A stretch of 35,657 nt of DNA, taken from Betaproteobacteria bacterium SG8_41. GTDB taxonomy: Bacteria > Pseudomonadota > Gammaproteobacteria > Burkholderiales > SG8-41. Below, in pieces: positions 7,225 to 15,164 of this stretch. Below the pieces are notes generated by a model that saw nothing but the letters and a program-made list of their open reading frames with translations, had not been told where the DNA came from and ran no database searches. Each line of letters begins with the position of its first letter. Position 1 is the first letter of the stretch. Position numbers and translations under genes: made by a program. The DNA lies in contig LJTT01000023.1 of NCBI GenBank assembly GCA_001303585.1, positions 1 to 35,657 on the forward strand. Direction: 5' to 3'.

Positions 7225-8391
7225 TCAGGCGGGGTGACGTTTGACGAGCTCGCGCGCGATGATGATGCGCTGCAGCTCGTTCGTTCCCTCCCCGATCGCA
7301 AGCAGCGGCGCGTCGCGATAATAGCGCTCGATGTTGAACTCCTTCGAGTAACCGTAGGCGCCGTGGATGCGCATCGCCTCAAGACTGTTCTCGAGCGCGG
7401 CCTCCGTCGCAAAAAGCTTCGCCATGCCGGCCTCGAGGTCACAGCGCCCGCCCGCGTCGTAGGCGGCCGCAGCGGCCTCCACAAGCAGGCGCGCGGCCTC
7501 GGCCCGCGTCGCCATGTCAGCGAGCTTGATCTGGATCGCCTGGTGCTCGGCGATGGGCTTGCCGAAAGTCTTGCGCACCTGCGCGTAGGCGAGCGACTCT
7601 TGCACGCACGCTCGGGCGAGGCCCGCCCCGCGGGCGGCCACGTTAATGCGCCCCAGCTCGAGGCCGTTGAGCACCTGCTGCAATCCGCGCCCCTCCTCCG
7701 TTCCGACTAGGTTATCGGCCGGCACCCGGCAGTCCTCGAAGCTGAGCTCACCCGTGTCGATGCCGCGATAGCCGAGTTTCTCGAGCTTGCGCACAACCTT
7801 GAAGCCCGGCCCTTTCTCGACAAGCAGCAGGCTCATGCCCTTGTGCGGCGGCCGGGCCTCCGGATCCGTTTTGACCAGAACAGCCAGGATCTGACCCTCG
7901 ACACTGTTAGTGATCCATGTCTTGGCGCCATTGACGATGTAGTGATCCCCGTCGCGCCGGGCACGCGTGCGGATCGCCTGCAAATCGGTGCCGCAATCGG
8001 GCTCGGTCAGCGCGACGCCACCGCGCAACTCGCCGCTTGCAAAACGCGGAAGATAACGGCGTTTCTGCTCTTCAGTGCCAAAGCGCTGCACCGCCCCCGC
8101 CATCATGAGGTGCGAATTGAAGAAGCCCGGTACCGACATCCAGACCGCCGACATCCTCTCGACGATCTTCGCGTAGATCGAGGCCGGAAGCCCGAGCCCG
8201 CCGTACTCGGGCGCGATCGTGGCCCCGAAAAGCCCGAGCGTCTTCAGCTTCTCGACGATTTCTGCCGGGTAGGTATCGGTGGCCTCCAGCGCGTGCACGA
8301 CCGGCCGCACGTCACGGTCCAGAAACCGGTCGACGCTCTGCAGGATGAGCGCCTCCTGCTCATCGCCGGCACTGGCTCGAATGAGGTTCAT
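7225..8391 (-). CDS. Acyl-CoA dehydrogenase
   Basis: From ATG 8391 the protein has 388 residues, the usual length for this FAD flavoprotein family. It shows the signature LTEPDCGTDL of the middle beta domain, the RVPADNLVG segment, and the C-terminal IGEGTNELQRIIIAREL region. There the Glu of GEGTNE is at the position of the catalytic base in many members. It would oxidise an acyl-CoA to the 2,3-enoyl-CoA, passing electrons to ETF. It sits between the CaiB and MaoC genes, giving the order transferase - dehydrogenase - hydratase. A TTG at 8400 precedes the ATG but has no better ribosome site, and the GCAGATAAAC repeat begins directly upstream. Substrate not readable. Confidence 0.92.
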   Translation of the reverse strand: MNLIRASAGDEQEALILQSVDRFLDRDVRPVVHALEATDTYPAEIVEKLKTLGLFGATIAPEYGGLGLPASIYAKIVERMSAVWMSVPGFFNSHLMMAGAVQRFGTEEQKRRYLPRFASGELRGGVALTEPDCGTDLQAIRTRARRDGDHYIVNGAKTWITNSVEGQILAVLVKTDPEARPPHKGMSLLLVEKGPGFKVVRKLEKLGYRGIDTGELSFEDCRVPADNLVGTEEGRGLQQVLNGLELGRINVAARGAGLARACVQESLAYAQVRKTFGKPIAEHQAIQIKLADMATRAEAARLLVEAAAAAYDAGGRCDLEAGMAKLFATEAALENSLEAMRIHGAYGYSKEFNIERYYRDAPLLAIGEGTNELQRIIIARELVKRHPA

Positions 8392-8400
8392 CGGAAGCAA

Positions 8401-8491
8401 CCGCAGATAAACACAGATGAACGCGGGCGTCTGCGACCGGACGATTTTTCGATGTTCATTTATCTGCGTGTATCTGCGTTTATCTGCGGTT
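8401..8491. repeat. Inverted GCAGATAAAC-family repeat
   Basis: Left arm CCGCAGATAAACACAGATGA and on (8401-8424), right arm about 8458-8491 with ATCTGCGTGTATCTGCGTTT and CTGCGG. The right arm holds three tandem copies of the 11-12 nt word. The pair fills the gap between the MaoC and acyl-CoA dehydrogenase genes and would fold in their shared transcript just before the dehydrogenase start. Confidence 0.7.
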
Positions 8492-8497
8492 TCATTC

Positions 8498-9016
8498 CTA
8501 ATAATCGGCTAGATCGTCCGCGGCATGGCCGCGCTTGGGGATCAAAACCGACCGCTCGTAGGTCATGAACACCGTCCCGTCGGCCTTCTTGCCGGTGGTG
8601 CGCACGGTCACGACGCCCTGCGTGGGGCGCGACTTCGATTCACGCACTTCGAGCACTTCGGACTCGGCATAAATCGTGTCCCCCGCGAACACCGGCGCCG
8701 TGAGCCGCACCTTGTCCCAGCCCAGGTTGGCGATGGCCTTCTGGCTCACATCGCTCACGCTCATGCCCGCAACGATCGCCAGGGTCAGACAGCTGTTCAC
8801 CAGCGGCCGCTCGAACTCAGTCCTGGCGCAATACGCCGCATCGAAATGCAGCGGGTGCTTGTTCATGGTCAGCAGCGTGAACCACGTGTTATCCGCTTCC
8901 GATATCGTACGGCCCGGGCGGTGCTCGTAGACATCGCCGGCCTTGAAGTCCTCGAGGTAACGGCCGAAGGATTCCCGGTAACGATTTGGCCCGACTTGTT
9001 TGCGATCGACTGTCAT
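8498..9016 (-). CDS. MaoC-family (hot-dog) enoyl/mesaconyl-CoA hydratase-like protein
   Basis: From ATG 9016 the protein has 172 residues with one hot-dog domain. The active-site stretch ISEADNTWFTLLTMNKHPLHFD (about 38-59) matches MaoC hydratases, including mesaconyl-CoA hydratase-type members, with conserved Asp/Asn/His. It should add water to an enoyl-CoA, the step after the neighbouring acyl-CoA dehydrogenase. The start is odd: the heptanucleotide array at 9017-9085 abuts the ATG, so no Shine-Dalgarno is present, only repeated AACCTTG. Copy-number change in the array could alter translation or spacing from a promoter (inference). An upstream in-frame TTG inside the repeat is unlikely to be used. 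Confidence 0.87.
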   Translation of the reverse strand: MTVDRKQVGPNRYRESFGRYLEDFKAGDVYEHRPGRTISEADNTWFTLLTMNKHPLHFDAAYCARTEFERPLVNSCLTLAIVAGMSVSDVSQKAIANLGWDKVRLTAPVFAGDTIYAESEVLEVRESKSRPTQGVVTVRTTGKKADGTVFMTYERSVLIPKRGHAADDLADY

Positions 9017-9085
9017 AAGGTTCAAGGTTCAAGGTTCAAGGTTCAAGGTTCAAGGTTCAAGGTTCAAGGTTCAAGGTTCAAGGTT
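9017..9085. repeat. Heptanucleotide tandem array (AAGGTTC) of nearly 10 copies
   Basis: Nine perfect AAGGTTC units (9017-9079) and a six-base partial one follow one another with no spacer. The array begins at the base next to the MaoC start codon. The same word, degenerate and inverted, occurs inside the ribosomal cluster at 28103-28185. Confidence 0.95.
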
Positions 9086-9329
9086 TAGTACGCTAGCTCA
9101 AAACAACACAGCCACGGAACCACACGGAAGATTGTCATTCCCATACAACGCGCGTTTTTGATTCGTGTCGTGGTCCGCGCCTTTGCCCGTGATTCTGTGG
9201 TCAAGGATTTGCAGGTTTCGGGCGGTTTTGCGAACAGCTCTGATTGGTCCTGACTGCCTCCGCGCCTTCGCGGTTCAATTATTGGTTTTGCTTTTCTCTG
9301 TGCTCTCCGCGTTCTCCGTGGCTGTCGCT
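9086..9329. repeat. Gap made of further degenerate word repeats
   Basis: No gene is seen between the AAGGTTC array and the PrpD stop codon. The gap contains CCACGGAACCACACGG (about 9112-9127) facing CCGTGATTCTGTGGTC (about 9188-9203). CTCCGCGCCTTCGCGG (9259-9274) and CTCTGTGCTCTCCGCGTTCTCCGTGG (about 9296-9321) follow. The last two resemble the CTCTGCGCC word at 29591. Confidence 0.55.
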
Positions 9330-10733
9330 TCAGGCCACCCGGCGGCCGGCCGTCTCGTCGGCGCGCGTCAGGCGCAAAAGCGCACCGACGTCTTTCACCT
9401 GATCGAGCGCAAGCAGCGCACCCGCGAGCTCGTCGCGGCGGCGAGCAGAGAGGTAGGGAGCGACCAGCCCGTCGAATTTGGCGCGCAGCTCGTCCGCGGA
9501 AAGAAAGTTCGCCGGCTCGCCCTTCGGCACGCGCACGTGCGTCTCGTATGAGCCGCGCCTCGTCCGGAGCCGCACGGTCCCGCCCATCTCCGCTGGAAAA
9601 TCGGCCTGGACCTTCGGATCAACCCGGGCGCGCACTTTCTTGCACAGCGCAAGAACCGCGGGATCACCGAGATGGCGCGCGTAGTCGTCCCACACGAACC
9701 CGCCCTTTAGCAGCGCGATGGCAGCGCAGAACGCCATCGAGAACTGTCCGTCCACAACTGATTTGGGCGACTGTTTGGCGGCCTCCGGGTCACCGATCAG
9801 TTTCCACCCCGGCTCCGGCAACCCGACCACGACCTCTTCGACGTCGTCCGCTTTGATGCCGTGCTCGCGGGCAAGCGCCAGTATCCCGTCGAGAGCCGCA
9901 TGGCCGTAGCGGCAGGAGGGATAGGGTTTCACCGCGATCTTCAGCGTTTCCCACCGACGCCCCAGCCCGTCCACCGCCTTCGCCGCATCCGCGGCCGGCG
10001 CGTAGGCGTGCAGGAAGCCCCACTTGCCTTCTATGGCATCGCTTGCGCCCTGGTAGCCCTCTCGTGCCAGCGTCGCCGCGATGAGGCCACACATCGCGGC
10101 ATGGCCGACATGAGAGCGTTTGGTCCAGGCACCGTTGACCAGGAACTGCATCGAGCCCGCCGACATGCTCAGCACGATCCCGAACGCGTTGGCGTAGCCG
10201 GCGGGGTCGAGCTGGAGCAGGCGCCCCGCCGCCGCCGCCGCGCCGAATGCGCCACAGGTCGCGGTGGGATGAAAACCCCGGTCATAATGCGCTGCGGGAT
10301 CCAGCGCCAGGCTCAAACGGATCTGCACCTCATAGCCCGCGACAATCGCCGCAATCAGCGCCTTCCCGTCGGCTCCGGTCATCTCGCTGGCGGCCAGGGC
10401 GGCCGGCACGATCGGCGCACTCGGATGAAGGGAGCCGGGCGCGTGGGTGTCGTCGAAATCGAGCGAATGGGCGAGCGTGCCATTCAACATTGCAGCGCCA
10501 GCCGGGCCGTAACCGGCGCCATCCCCGATCACAGTGCAGGCGCCGCTCGCCAGCCCGATCCGGCTGACGGCAGCGACCATCGCCGGTGTGGACTCTGCAT
10601 CGTGGCGGGCGCGCAGCGCGATGCCGACCAGGTCGAGCGCGAGGGCCTTCGCTCGTTCGCTCACCTCCCCTGGCAGCGCATCGTAGGACGTCGTTGCGAC
10701 GAATTGGGCAATGTCGCTTGTGATTGCAGTCAT
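9330..10733 (-). CDS. MmgE/PrpD family protein
   Basis: From ATG 10733 the protein has 467 residues, the normal size for the 2-methylcitrate dehydratase/cis-aconitate decarboxylase fold. GGGAG 6 nt upstream fixes this start; an open extension to 10979 lacks family residues. Family features include NGTLAHSLDFDDTH (about 87-100), HPSAPIVPAALA, GAFGAAAAAGRLLQLD, WTKRSHVGHAA and KPYPSCRYGHAALDG, where the His and Lys residues line the active site. It probably dehydrates or decarboxylates a hydroxy-acid or tricarboxylate. PrpD relatives are frequent beside CaiB/MaoC/acyl-CoA dehydrogenase genes, as here. No prpB or prpC is visible, so classical methylcitrate metabolism is not supported. Confidence 0.88.
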   Translation of the reverse strand: MTAITSDIAQFVATTSYDALPGEVSERAKALALDLVGIALRARHDAESTPAMVAAVSRIGLASGACTVIGDGAGYGPAGAAMLNGTLAHSLDFDDTHAPGSLHPSAPIVPAALAASEMTGADGKALIAAIVAGYEVQIRLSLALDPAAHYDRGFHPTATCGAFGAAAAAGRLLQLDPAGYANAFGIVLSMSAGSMQFLVNGAWTKRSHVGHAAMCGLIAATLAREGYQGASDAIEGKWGFLHAYAPAADAAKAVDGLGRRWETLKIAVKPYPSCRYGHAALDGILALAREHGIKADDVEEVVVGLPEPGWKLIGDPEAAKQSPKSVVDGQFSMAFCAAIALLKGGFVWDDYARHLGDPAVLALCKKVRARVDPKVQADFPAEMGGTVRLRTRRGSYETHVRVPKGEPANFLSADELRAKFDGLVAPYLSARRRDELAGALLALDQVKDVGALLRLTRADETAGRRVA

Positions 10734-11105
10734 GGCATGCTCCCGAATTTCGATCTGTGGTTCCCGCGTGGACGGGGACCAATCATCATAAGAGACCCGC
10801 CTTTCCGCGGCAACACGCGCCTCGCACGGGACGATTGCGGGCGCCGCTGGTATGGCCTGCGGCCAGCGCATCGGCAAACCCCTGGCTGGCCCATTCGAGG
10901 CGCGTTGGTTTCCCGTCAAGGATCCCGCCGCGTACGGTGTCGAATTGTGCGGTTGGCATGCTGCCTTATGAAGGCACAACGGGCAGCTGACGTCCCGTAA
11001 CCGACGGGGGGGGTCTCCTGTCGCTCAGGCCGCGGCCGCGCGCAGCAGCTCCATGAAATTGCTGTAGGATGCGGGCACCCTTTTTTGCTCCCCCAGGAGG
11101 TCCCC
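10734..11105. other. Divergent intergenic gap between prpD-like and pliI-like genes
   Basis: This 372-base gap should hold promoters for both flanking genes. I see the ribosome sites of both genes at its ends but no clear -35/-10 pair and no word repeat. Short open frames crossing it have no recognisable family. Confidence 0.4.
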
Positions 11106-11597
11106 ATGGCGTCATCATCGCCTGCCCCCTTTTTGCTCAAGCGCGCGTGTCTGCTGCTTGGCTTCAGCGCGCTTTTCGTGGCAAATGGAGCGCTCGGGAA
11201 CGAACAGGGCTCGCGCTATATCGAGAAAACTCGCATCCCGGGCGCGCGGGAGGTGGTCGTCGTCGCAGAAGGTGAGTTCGAGCCACGCAGCATCGGCAGC
11301 TACTCGCTGCGCGTCTATTCGGGTGTTCCCGACCGATTTCCGACCGATCGCTTTCTTGCCGGCATCATCCGCCCCCGCGACGGAGCACTCGAGTCCGTTC
11401 AATTCGCAGACCTCGATGGTGACGGCCGCGCGGACATCATCGTTGCGATACGCTCCGTGGGATCCGGAGGCTACCTCTCCGCCGACGCCTTCCGGTTCGA
11501 GGGCGCTTCCCTGCGGCTGCTTGCCACCGTTTCGGGACTCGGCAAGCGCGCGAATCCCGTCGACGCTCTGCGCAAGAACATTAAGCAGCCGAACTGA
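11106..11597 (+). CDS. Secreted PliI-like inhibitor of I-type lysozyme
   Basis: From ATG 11106, with AGGAGG 5 nt upstream, the protein has 163 residues. The first 33 form a signal peptide: LLKRACLLLGFSALFVANGALG, with likely cleavage near GALG/NE. The mature part has segments I associate with the PliI family: EFEPRSIGSYSLRVYSG, FLAGIIRPRDGALESVQFADLDGDGRADIIVAIRSVGSGGYLSADAFRFEG spread over about 55-140. PliI proteins sit in the periplasm and block invertebrate-type lysozyme, protecting the cell wall. The DLDGDGRAD stretch is also FG-GAP-like, so an unrelated calcium-binding repeat protein is the main alternative. No lysozyme gene is nearby. Confidence 0.65.
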   Translation: MASSSPAPFLLKRACLLLGFSALFVANGALGNEQGSRYIEKTRIPGAREVVVVAEGEFEPRSIGSYSLRVYSGVPDRFPTDRFLAGIIRPRDGALESVQFADLDGDGRADIIVAIRSVGSGGYLSADAFRFEGASLRLLATVSGLGKRANPVDALRKNIKQPN

Positions 11598-11677
11598 AGG
11601 CTCCGCTTTGGCGCGGCCTGGCCGTCGTCGATCGGCCCATCTGGGCATTACGCCCGCGCCATCTGCGGCGGGCACAG

Positions 11678-11691
11678 TAAAATAGCAGGAG
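11678..11691 (+). promoter_or_regulatory. -10-like box and SD crowded against the start of the PEGA-domain gene
   Basis: TAAAAT (11678-11683) lies 9 nt before the ATG at 11693, with AGGAG (11687-11691) one base from the codon. If the box is used, the transcript would begin within a few bases of the ATG. No convincing -35 is visible. Confidence 0.3.
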
Positions 11692-11692
11692 C

Positions 11693-12670
11693 ATGGCGCC
11701 GCCAACCGACACGCACGAGATCGCGTCCAGCTTCGCTCTTGCGAGCACGATCGTACTCAAGCTCAGGGAATTCACCCGAAAACCGGTGACCGAGCAGGTC
11801 AGGCTCAAGGCTCGGCTCGAGGCGCTCGTCGGAGAGGCCATAAGGCCGCTTCCGCTGACTGGCCGCATCGTGCTCGATGTACCGGATGGGGCGGCAGTCG
11901 TGGTGCTCGCCGGCCCGAAAGAAGCGCTCGATATCGCAGAACGCTCGCAGGCAGGCGCCGCTGATTTGCTCCTCTGCATCGGTGTGAACTACGGTCCCGT
12001 CAGCCCCGTCGACGACGATTTTCGGGGTCCGGGGCTCGTGGGAGATGGGCTCGTCACCGCAATGACGCTGTCGCAAGCCACCGTCCCCGGCCGGCTTCTC
12101 GCATCGCGGTCGTTTCGCGAAGCTCTGGAAGCCTCCGCCCCCGGTCGCGCGCGCGAGCTCAAGCATGCTGGCGTATTTACGGATGCCAGCCTGCGAGCTC
12201 ACGAACTTTATACGCTCGACCCGCGCGCCGCTCGAGCGCACCAGCGGCGGCGAATCGCATTCGGGCTGGTTACGGTGATCGCGATTCTCATGGCGGGCTT
12301 TGGCGTGCGGGCGATGCGCTCTGCCGCCGTGCCCGCGCCAGCACCCGCGCCGGCGGCGATCGCACCCGCCCCTCCGCCGGCGCCGCTGGCGCCCATTTCC
12401 CCTGCAGTCATCGAGTTTGCGATCAGGCCGCAGGGTGAGGTCTACGTCGACGGCCTGCTAAAAGGAACGGCCCCCCCGCTTGCGCGGCTGGAAGTGAGTC
12501 CTGGATCGCATACGATCGAGGTCGTGCACGGCAAGTTCGCGCCGGTTTATCTCGAGGTAGAGCTCGCGCCCTCCGAGGTCGTGACCGTCAAGCACGCTTT
12601 CGTGCAAAAGCGCAGGCCCAGCACGGCGCGCCGGCTGCTAAACGATTTGCGGCGCCAACTCGGTTTCTGA
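11693..12670 (+). CDS. Degenerate cyclase-like domain, transmembrane helix and PEGA domain protein
   Basis: This 325-residue protein has three parts. Residues about 5-180 resemble a class III cyclase homology domain (VTEQVRLKARL, IGVNYGPVSPVDDDF, GDGLVTAM, GRLLASRSFREAL). The first metal Asp is replaced near LASTIV, and the Asn/Arg pair of GDGxNxAxR reads LVTAMT, so it is probably inactive and senses or scaffolds. A membrane helix lies at about 190-208, then a Pro/Ala linker. A PEGA domain (about 242-305, EVYVDGLLKGTAPP, VSPGSHTIEVVHG) follows, likely periplasmic and wall- or surface-associated. It precedes a membrane Ser/Thr kinase on the same strand, suggesting one signalling module (inference). 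Confidence 0.75.
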   Translation: MAPPTDTHEIASSFALASTIVLKLREFTRKPVTEQVRLKARLEALVGEAIRPLPLTGRIVLDVPDGAAVVVLAGPKEALDIAERSQAGAADLLLCIGVNYGPVSPVDDDFRGPGLVGDGLVTAMTLSQATVPGRLLASRSFREALEASAPGRARELKHAGVFTDASLRAHELYTLDPRAARAHQRRRIAFGLVTVIAILMAGFGVRAMRSAAVPAPAPAPAAIAPAPPPAPLAPISPAVIEFAIRPQGEVYVDGLLKGTAPPLARLEVSPGSHTIEVVHGKFAPVYLEVELAPSEVVTVKHAFVQKRRPSTARRLLNDLRRQLGF

Positions 12671-12690
12671 GCGCGAGCAGAGGAAAGTTA

Positions 12691-12778
12691 GCCGCAGATA
12701 AACGCAGATGAAACATCGAAAACAGAATTGTTCAATTATCTTGTCTCATCTGCGTGTATCGGCGTTCATCGGCGGTTT
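12691..12778. repeat. Inverted GCAGATAAAC-family repeat before the kinase gene
   Basis: Left arm GCCGCAGATAAACGCAGATG and on (12691-12712), right arm about 12744-12778 (CATCTGCGTGTATCGGCGTT and on). The arms are imperfect complements separated by about 30 bases. An in-frame GTG at 12754 lies inside the right arm and would add 18 repeat-coded residues to the kinase; this argues for the ATG at 12808. Confidence 0.7.
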
Positions 12779-12807
12779 CAAAAGTCTTTTTAGGACGGTC
12801 TCTCAGC

Positions 12808-14010
12808 ATGGCGGGTAATACGCTCTCGCAATTGGGCCGCTACCGCATTCTCGGGGAGCTCGGGCATGGCGCCATGGGCATCGTCTACAAGGCCGAGGAC
12901 CCCCTGCTCGGGCGCGTCGTTGCGATCAAGACTGTTACGCTCGTCACGGACGAGGCAGAGCGCATCGAGTACGAGGCGCGGTTTTTCCAGGAAGCGAGGG
13001 CAGCCGGCGGCTTGAACCACCCCAGCCTGATCACGATCCACGACATTGGCCGCGAGGGCGACATCGCGTACATGGCGATGGAGCTGATAGAGGGCGTTGA
13101 GCTCCGCGAAGTGATGACGCGCGGCCCGGTTCCGCTGCGGCTTGCTCTCGACATCATCGCCCAGGCGGCCGAAGGGCTGGCGTTTGCGCACGACCGTGGC
13201 GTGGTCCACCGCGACATCAAGCCCGGCAATATCATGGTGGTGCGCGGCCGCCACGCGAAAATCATGGATTTTGGCATCGCAAGAATGCGCGTCTCCGACG
13301 TCAAGACGCAGACCGGAGCGATCATGGGCTCGCCGAAATACATGTCTCCGGAGCAGGTGGCGGGAAGGCGCGTCGACCACCGTGCCGACATCTTCTCGCT
13401 CGGTGTCGTGCTCTACGAACTGGCGGCGGGATCCCCGCCATTCACCGCGCCCAACATGGCCCAGCTCATGCAGCAGATCGCGGTCGCGACACCCCTTCCG
13501 CCCAGCGCGGTCAATCCTTCGCTGCCAGCGATGCTTGATCTCATCGCCGCCAGAGCGCTCGAGAAAGAGCCCGACGCGCGTTACCAGAGCGCCGCGGAGA
13601 TGGCAGCCGATCTCCGCGGCTGCATCGCGGAACTGCCTGAGATGCAAGACAAGCCGCCATCAGCGAGCGGCCCAGCCGACCGGCTGGACTTCGAGATCGA
13701 GGCGACGGTTGATGTTCCCCAAGCGGCGGAGCGGACCATACCGCGGGATCCGGCCGCGGCGCTAACCGCGATGAACGTCGCCGCGGGATTTTCGACCGTT
13801 ACCGGCCTTCATCTCGCCTTGTCGCGGCGCTTCGATTCAAACGACGCCTTGCGACATCTCACCGCGCTGGCAGGCGGCGGGAGCTCGCCCCAGCAGACGC
13901 CTCCCCGCCCTGCCGTGCTGGCCCGATTGTGGCGGGATCCCGATCGCAATGCTTTTCTCGCCGCGACGCTGACCGCCGCGGCGGGCGCGATCGTGATCGC
14001 ATTCCTGTAG
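12808..14010 (+). CDS. Tail-anchored bacterial Ser/Thr protein kinase (Hanks type)
   Basis: From ATG 12808 the protein has 400 residues. The kinase domain (about 12-275) is complete: Gly-rich loop GHGAMG (19-24), Lys41 in VAIK, HRDIKPGN (134-141), DFG (154-156), activation segment GSPKYMSPEQ and DIFSLGVVLYEL. All catalytic residues are present, so it should be active. After about 100 residues without a clear domain comes one hydrophobic helix at the very C-terminus (about 382-400). The kinase is therefore held on the inner membrane facing the cytoplasm, with no PASTA or other outside sensor. The PEGA/cyclase-like gene just upstream is a plausible partner (inference). Confidence 0.92.
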   Translation: MAGNTLSQLGRYRILGELGHGAMGIVYKAEDPLLGRVVAIKTVTLVTDEAERIEYEARFFQEARAAGGLNHPSLITIHDIGREGDIAYMAMELIEGVELREVMTRGPVPLRLALDIIAQAAEGLAFAHDRGVVHRDIKPGNIMVVRGRHAKIMDFGIARMRVSDVKTQTGAIMGSPKYMSPEQVAGRRVDHRADIFSLGVVLYELAAGSPPFTAPNMAQLMQQIAVATPLPPSAVNPSLPAMLDLIAARALEKEPDARYQSAAEMAADLRGCIAELPEMQDKPPSASGPADRLDFEIEATVDVPQAAERTIPRDPAAALTAMNVAAGFSTVTGLHLALSRRFDSNDALRHLTALAGGGSSPQQTPPRPAVLARLWRDPDRNAFLAATLTAAAGAIVIAFL

Positions 14011-14067
14011 CAGCGTCGCGTCGAGAGCAAACGAAAAACAAGCCACGCGCCAGCCCGGCCCCAGGAA

Positions 14068-15072
14068 TCATTGCGGCGCAGGGTATATCCGCTTCCAGTC
14101 GCGCTTCATGTCCACGACTGTCCAGCGGCGCTGACCGGCCTCGTCGAGCCCCCTGTTGAGCCGCCCGATGTGGGATTTCCGGTCGTATGCATACTCCCGT
14201 TCGGCGTCGGTGTGATGAACGATGAGCCCGAGCCGCGCGCCCGGCCCCGAGGTCGTCCACTCCAGCATCTGGAAATCGCCGTCAGAATTCCCGAAGGCCG
14301 CGATCGGCCGCCGCCCGATGTGATAGTGGATGCCGACCGGCTTGCCCGCCTTGTCGTCGATGAAATTGATCGCGGGCAGACGGACGAGGGCGGGCTTGCC
14401 CTCACGGACTTCGTACTTCACCTTGATGCTGCTGCCGACGACCTGCTCGGGCGGAACGCCGTAGACCTTTTCCACCCACGGCCGCATGAACTCGATGCCC
14501 CCGCCCGAGACGATGAAGGTCTTGAAACCGTTTGAGCGAAGATGCGCCAACAGCTCCAGCATCGGCTGATATACCAGTTCAATATAGGGCCGCTTGAACC
14601 TTGGATGGCGCGCCGTGGCGAGCCAGTCCTTCACGATGGACTCGAACTCCTGGGTCGTGTTCCCGGCGTGAGTCGCCATGACGAGCTCGAGCAAGCCGTG
14701 CTCGCCGGACGCGGCAAGCGCCTTCATGTCGCCCTCGAGCGCGGCCTTGAACGGTTGCTTCGTCTTCCATTCCGGATGCTTTGGCGCAAGCGCCTTGATG
14801 CGATCGAGAGCGAAGAGCAACTGGAAATAGGCGGGCTGCTCTGACCACAGCGTGCCGTCGTTGTCGAACACGGCGATGCGCTCGGCCGGCGGCACGAACG
14901 TCGGGGTGCCGGCGACGGTAACCGCCCGCACGAACTCGAGAATCCGCGCTTTCGCGGCGCCATCGTTCCACGAAGGAAGGGGGTCGGATTGCGCCTGCGC
15001 CCACGGGACGAGCGCCGCAGCCAGGGCCATGGCGATGAGAAAATGCGTGAAGACCCTCCGGAGTCGCGTCAT
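14068..15072 (-). CDS. Secreted HAD-superfamily phosphatase
   Basis: This 334-residue protein starts with a clear signal peptide (FLIAMALAAALVPWAQAQS, cleavage about residue 28). It carries the HAD motifs: FDNDGTLW with nucleophile Asp70 and acid/base Asp72, motif II VSGGGIEF, a Lys before motif IV, and FGNSDGDFQML with the metal Asp pair. It should hydrolyse phosphate esters in the periplasm. GGAGAGGGAA just before the ATG supports the start. It lies 92 nt behind the arylsulfatase on the same strand, and secreted HAD phosphatases and sulfatases together suggest scavenging of esterified sulfate and phosphate (inference). It converges with the kinase gene, with no terminator visible between them. 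Confidence 0.88.
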   Translation of the reverse strand: MTRLRRVFTHFLIAMALAAALVPWAQAQSDPLPSWNDGAAKARILEFVRAVTVAGTPTFVPPAERIAVFDNDGTLWSEQPAYFQLLFALDRIKALAPKHPEWKTKQPFKAALEGDMKALAASGEHGLLELVMATHAGNTTQEFESIVKDWLATARHPRFKRPYIELVYQPMLELLAHLRSNGFKTFIVSGGGIEFMRPWVEKVYGVPPEQVVGSSIKVKYEVREGKPALVRLPAINFIDDKAGKPVGIHYHIGRRPIAAFGNSDGDFQMLEWTTSGPGARLGLIVHHTDAEREYAYDRKSHIGRLNRGLDEAGQRRWTVVDMKRDWKRIYPAPQ

Positions 15073-15112
15073 TTCCCTCTCCGTGCTTCGTCAACCGCTC
15101 GAACCAGGAAGG

Positions 15113-15138
15113 GCCGTCGGCTCTCTCCTGCCGACGGC
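15113..15138. other. Perfect hairpin between arylsulfatase and HAD phosphatase genes
   Basis: GCCGTCGG (15113-15120) and CCGACGGC (15131-15138) form an 8-bp perfect stem with a 10-base loop. No T-tract follows on either strand, so it is not a typical terminator. In the minus-strand transcript it would sit about 40 nt before the phosphatase start and might stabilise or separate the two messages. Confidence 0.6.
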
Positions 15139-15164
15139 ACCCATCTGTTACCGCACCGGACCGG

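Noticed and set aside
9017-9085. CRISPR array
   Set aside because: Units are 7 bases with no spacers and there are no cas genes. It is a simple tandem repeat.
10734-10979. N-terminal extension of the PrpD-like protein
   Set aside because: The ATG at 10733 has a good ribosome site and matches the family start; the upstream residues look like translated non-coding DNA.
9861-11000. 379-residue plus-strand frame opposite the PrpD-like gene
   Set aside because: The minus-strand protein has family motifs along its whole length, and the plus frame has none.
10990-11060. Minus-strand C-terminal gene remnant ending in FMELLRAAAA
   Set aside because: It looks protein-like for about 15 residues, but the frame upstream runs through the pliI-like gene without any family match.
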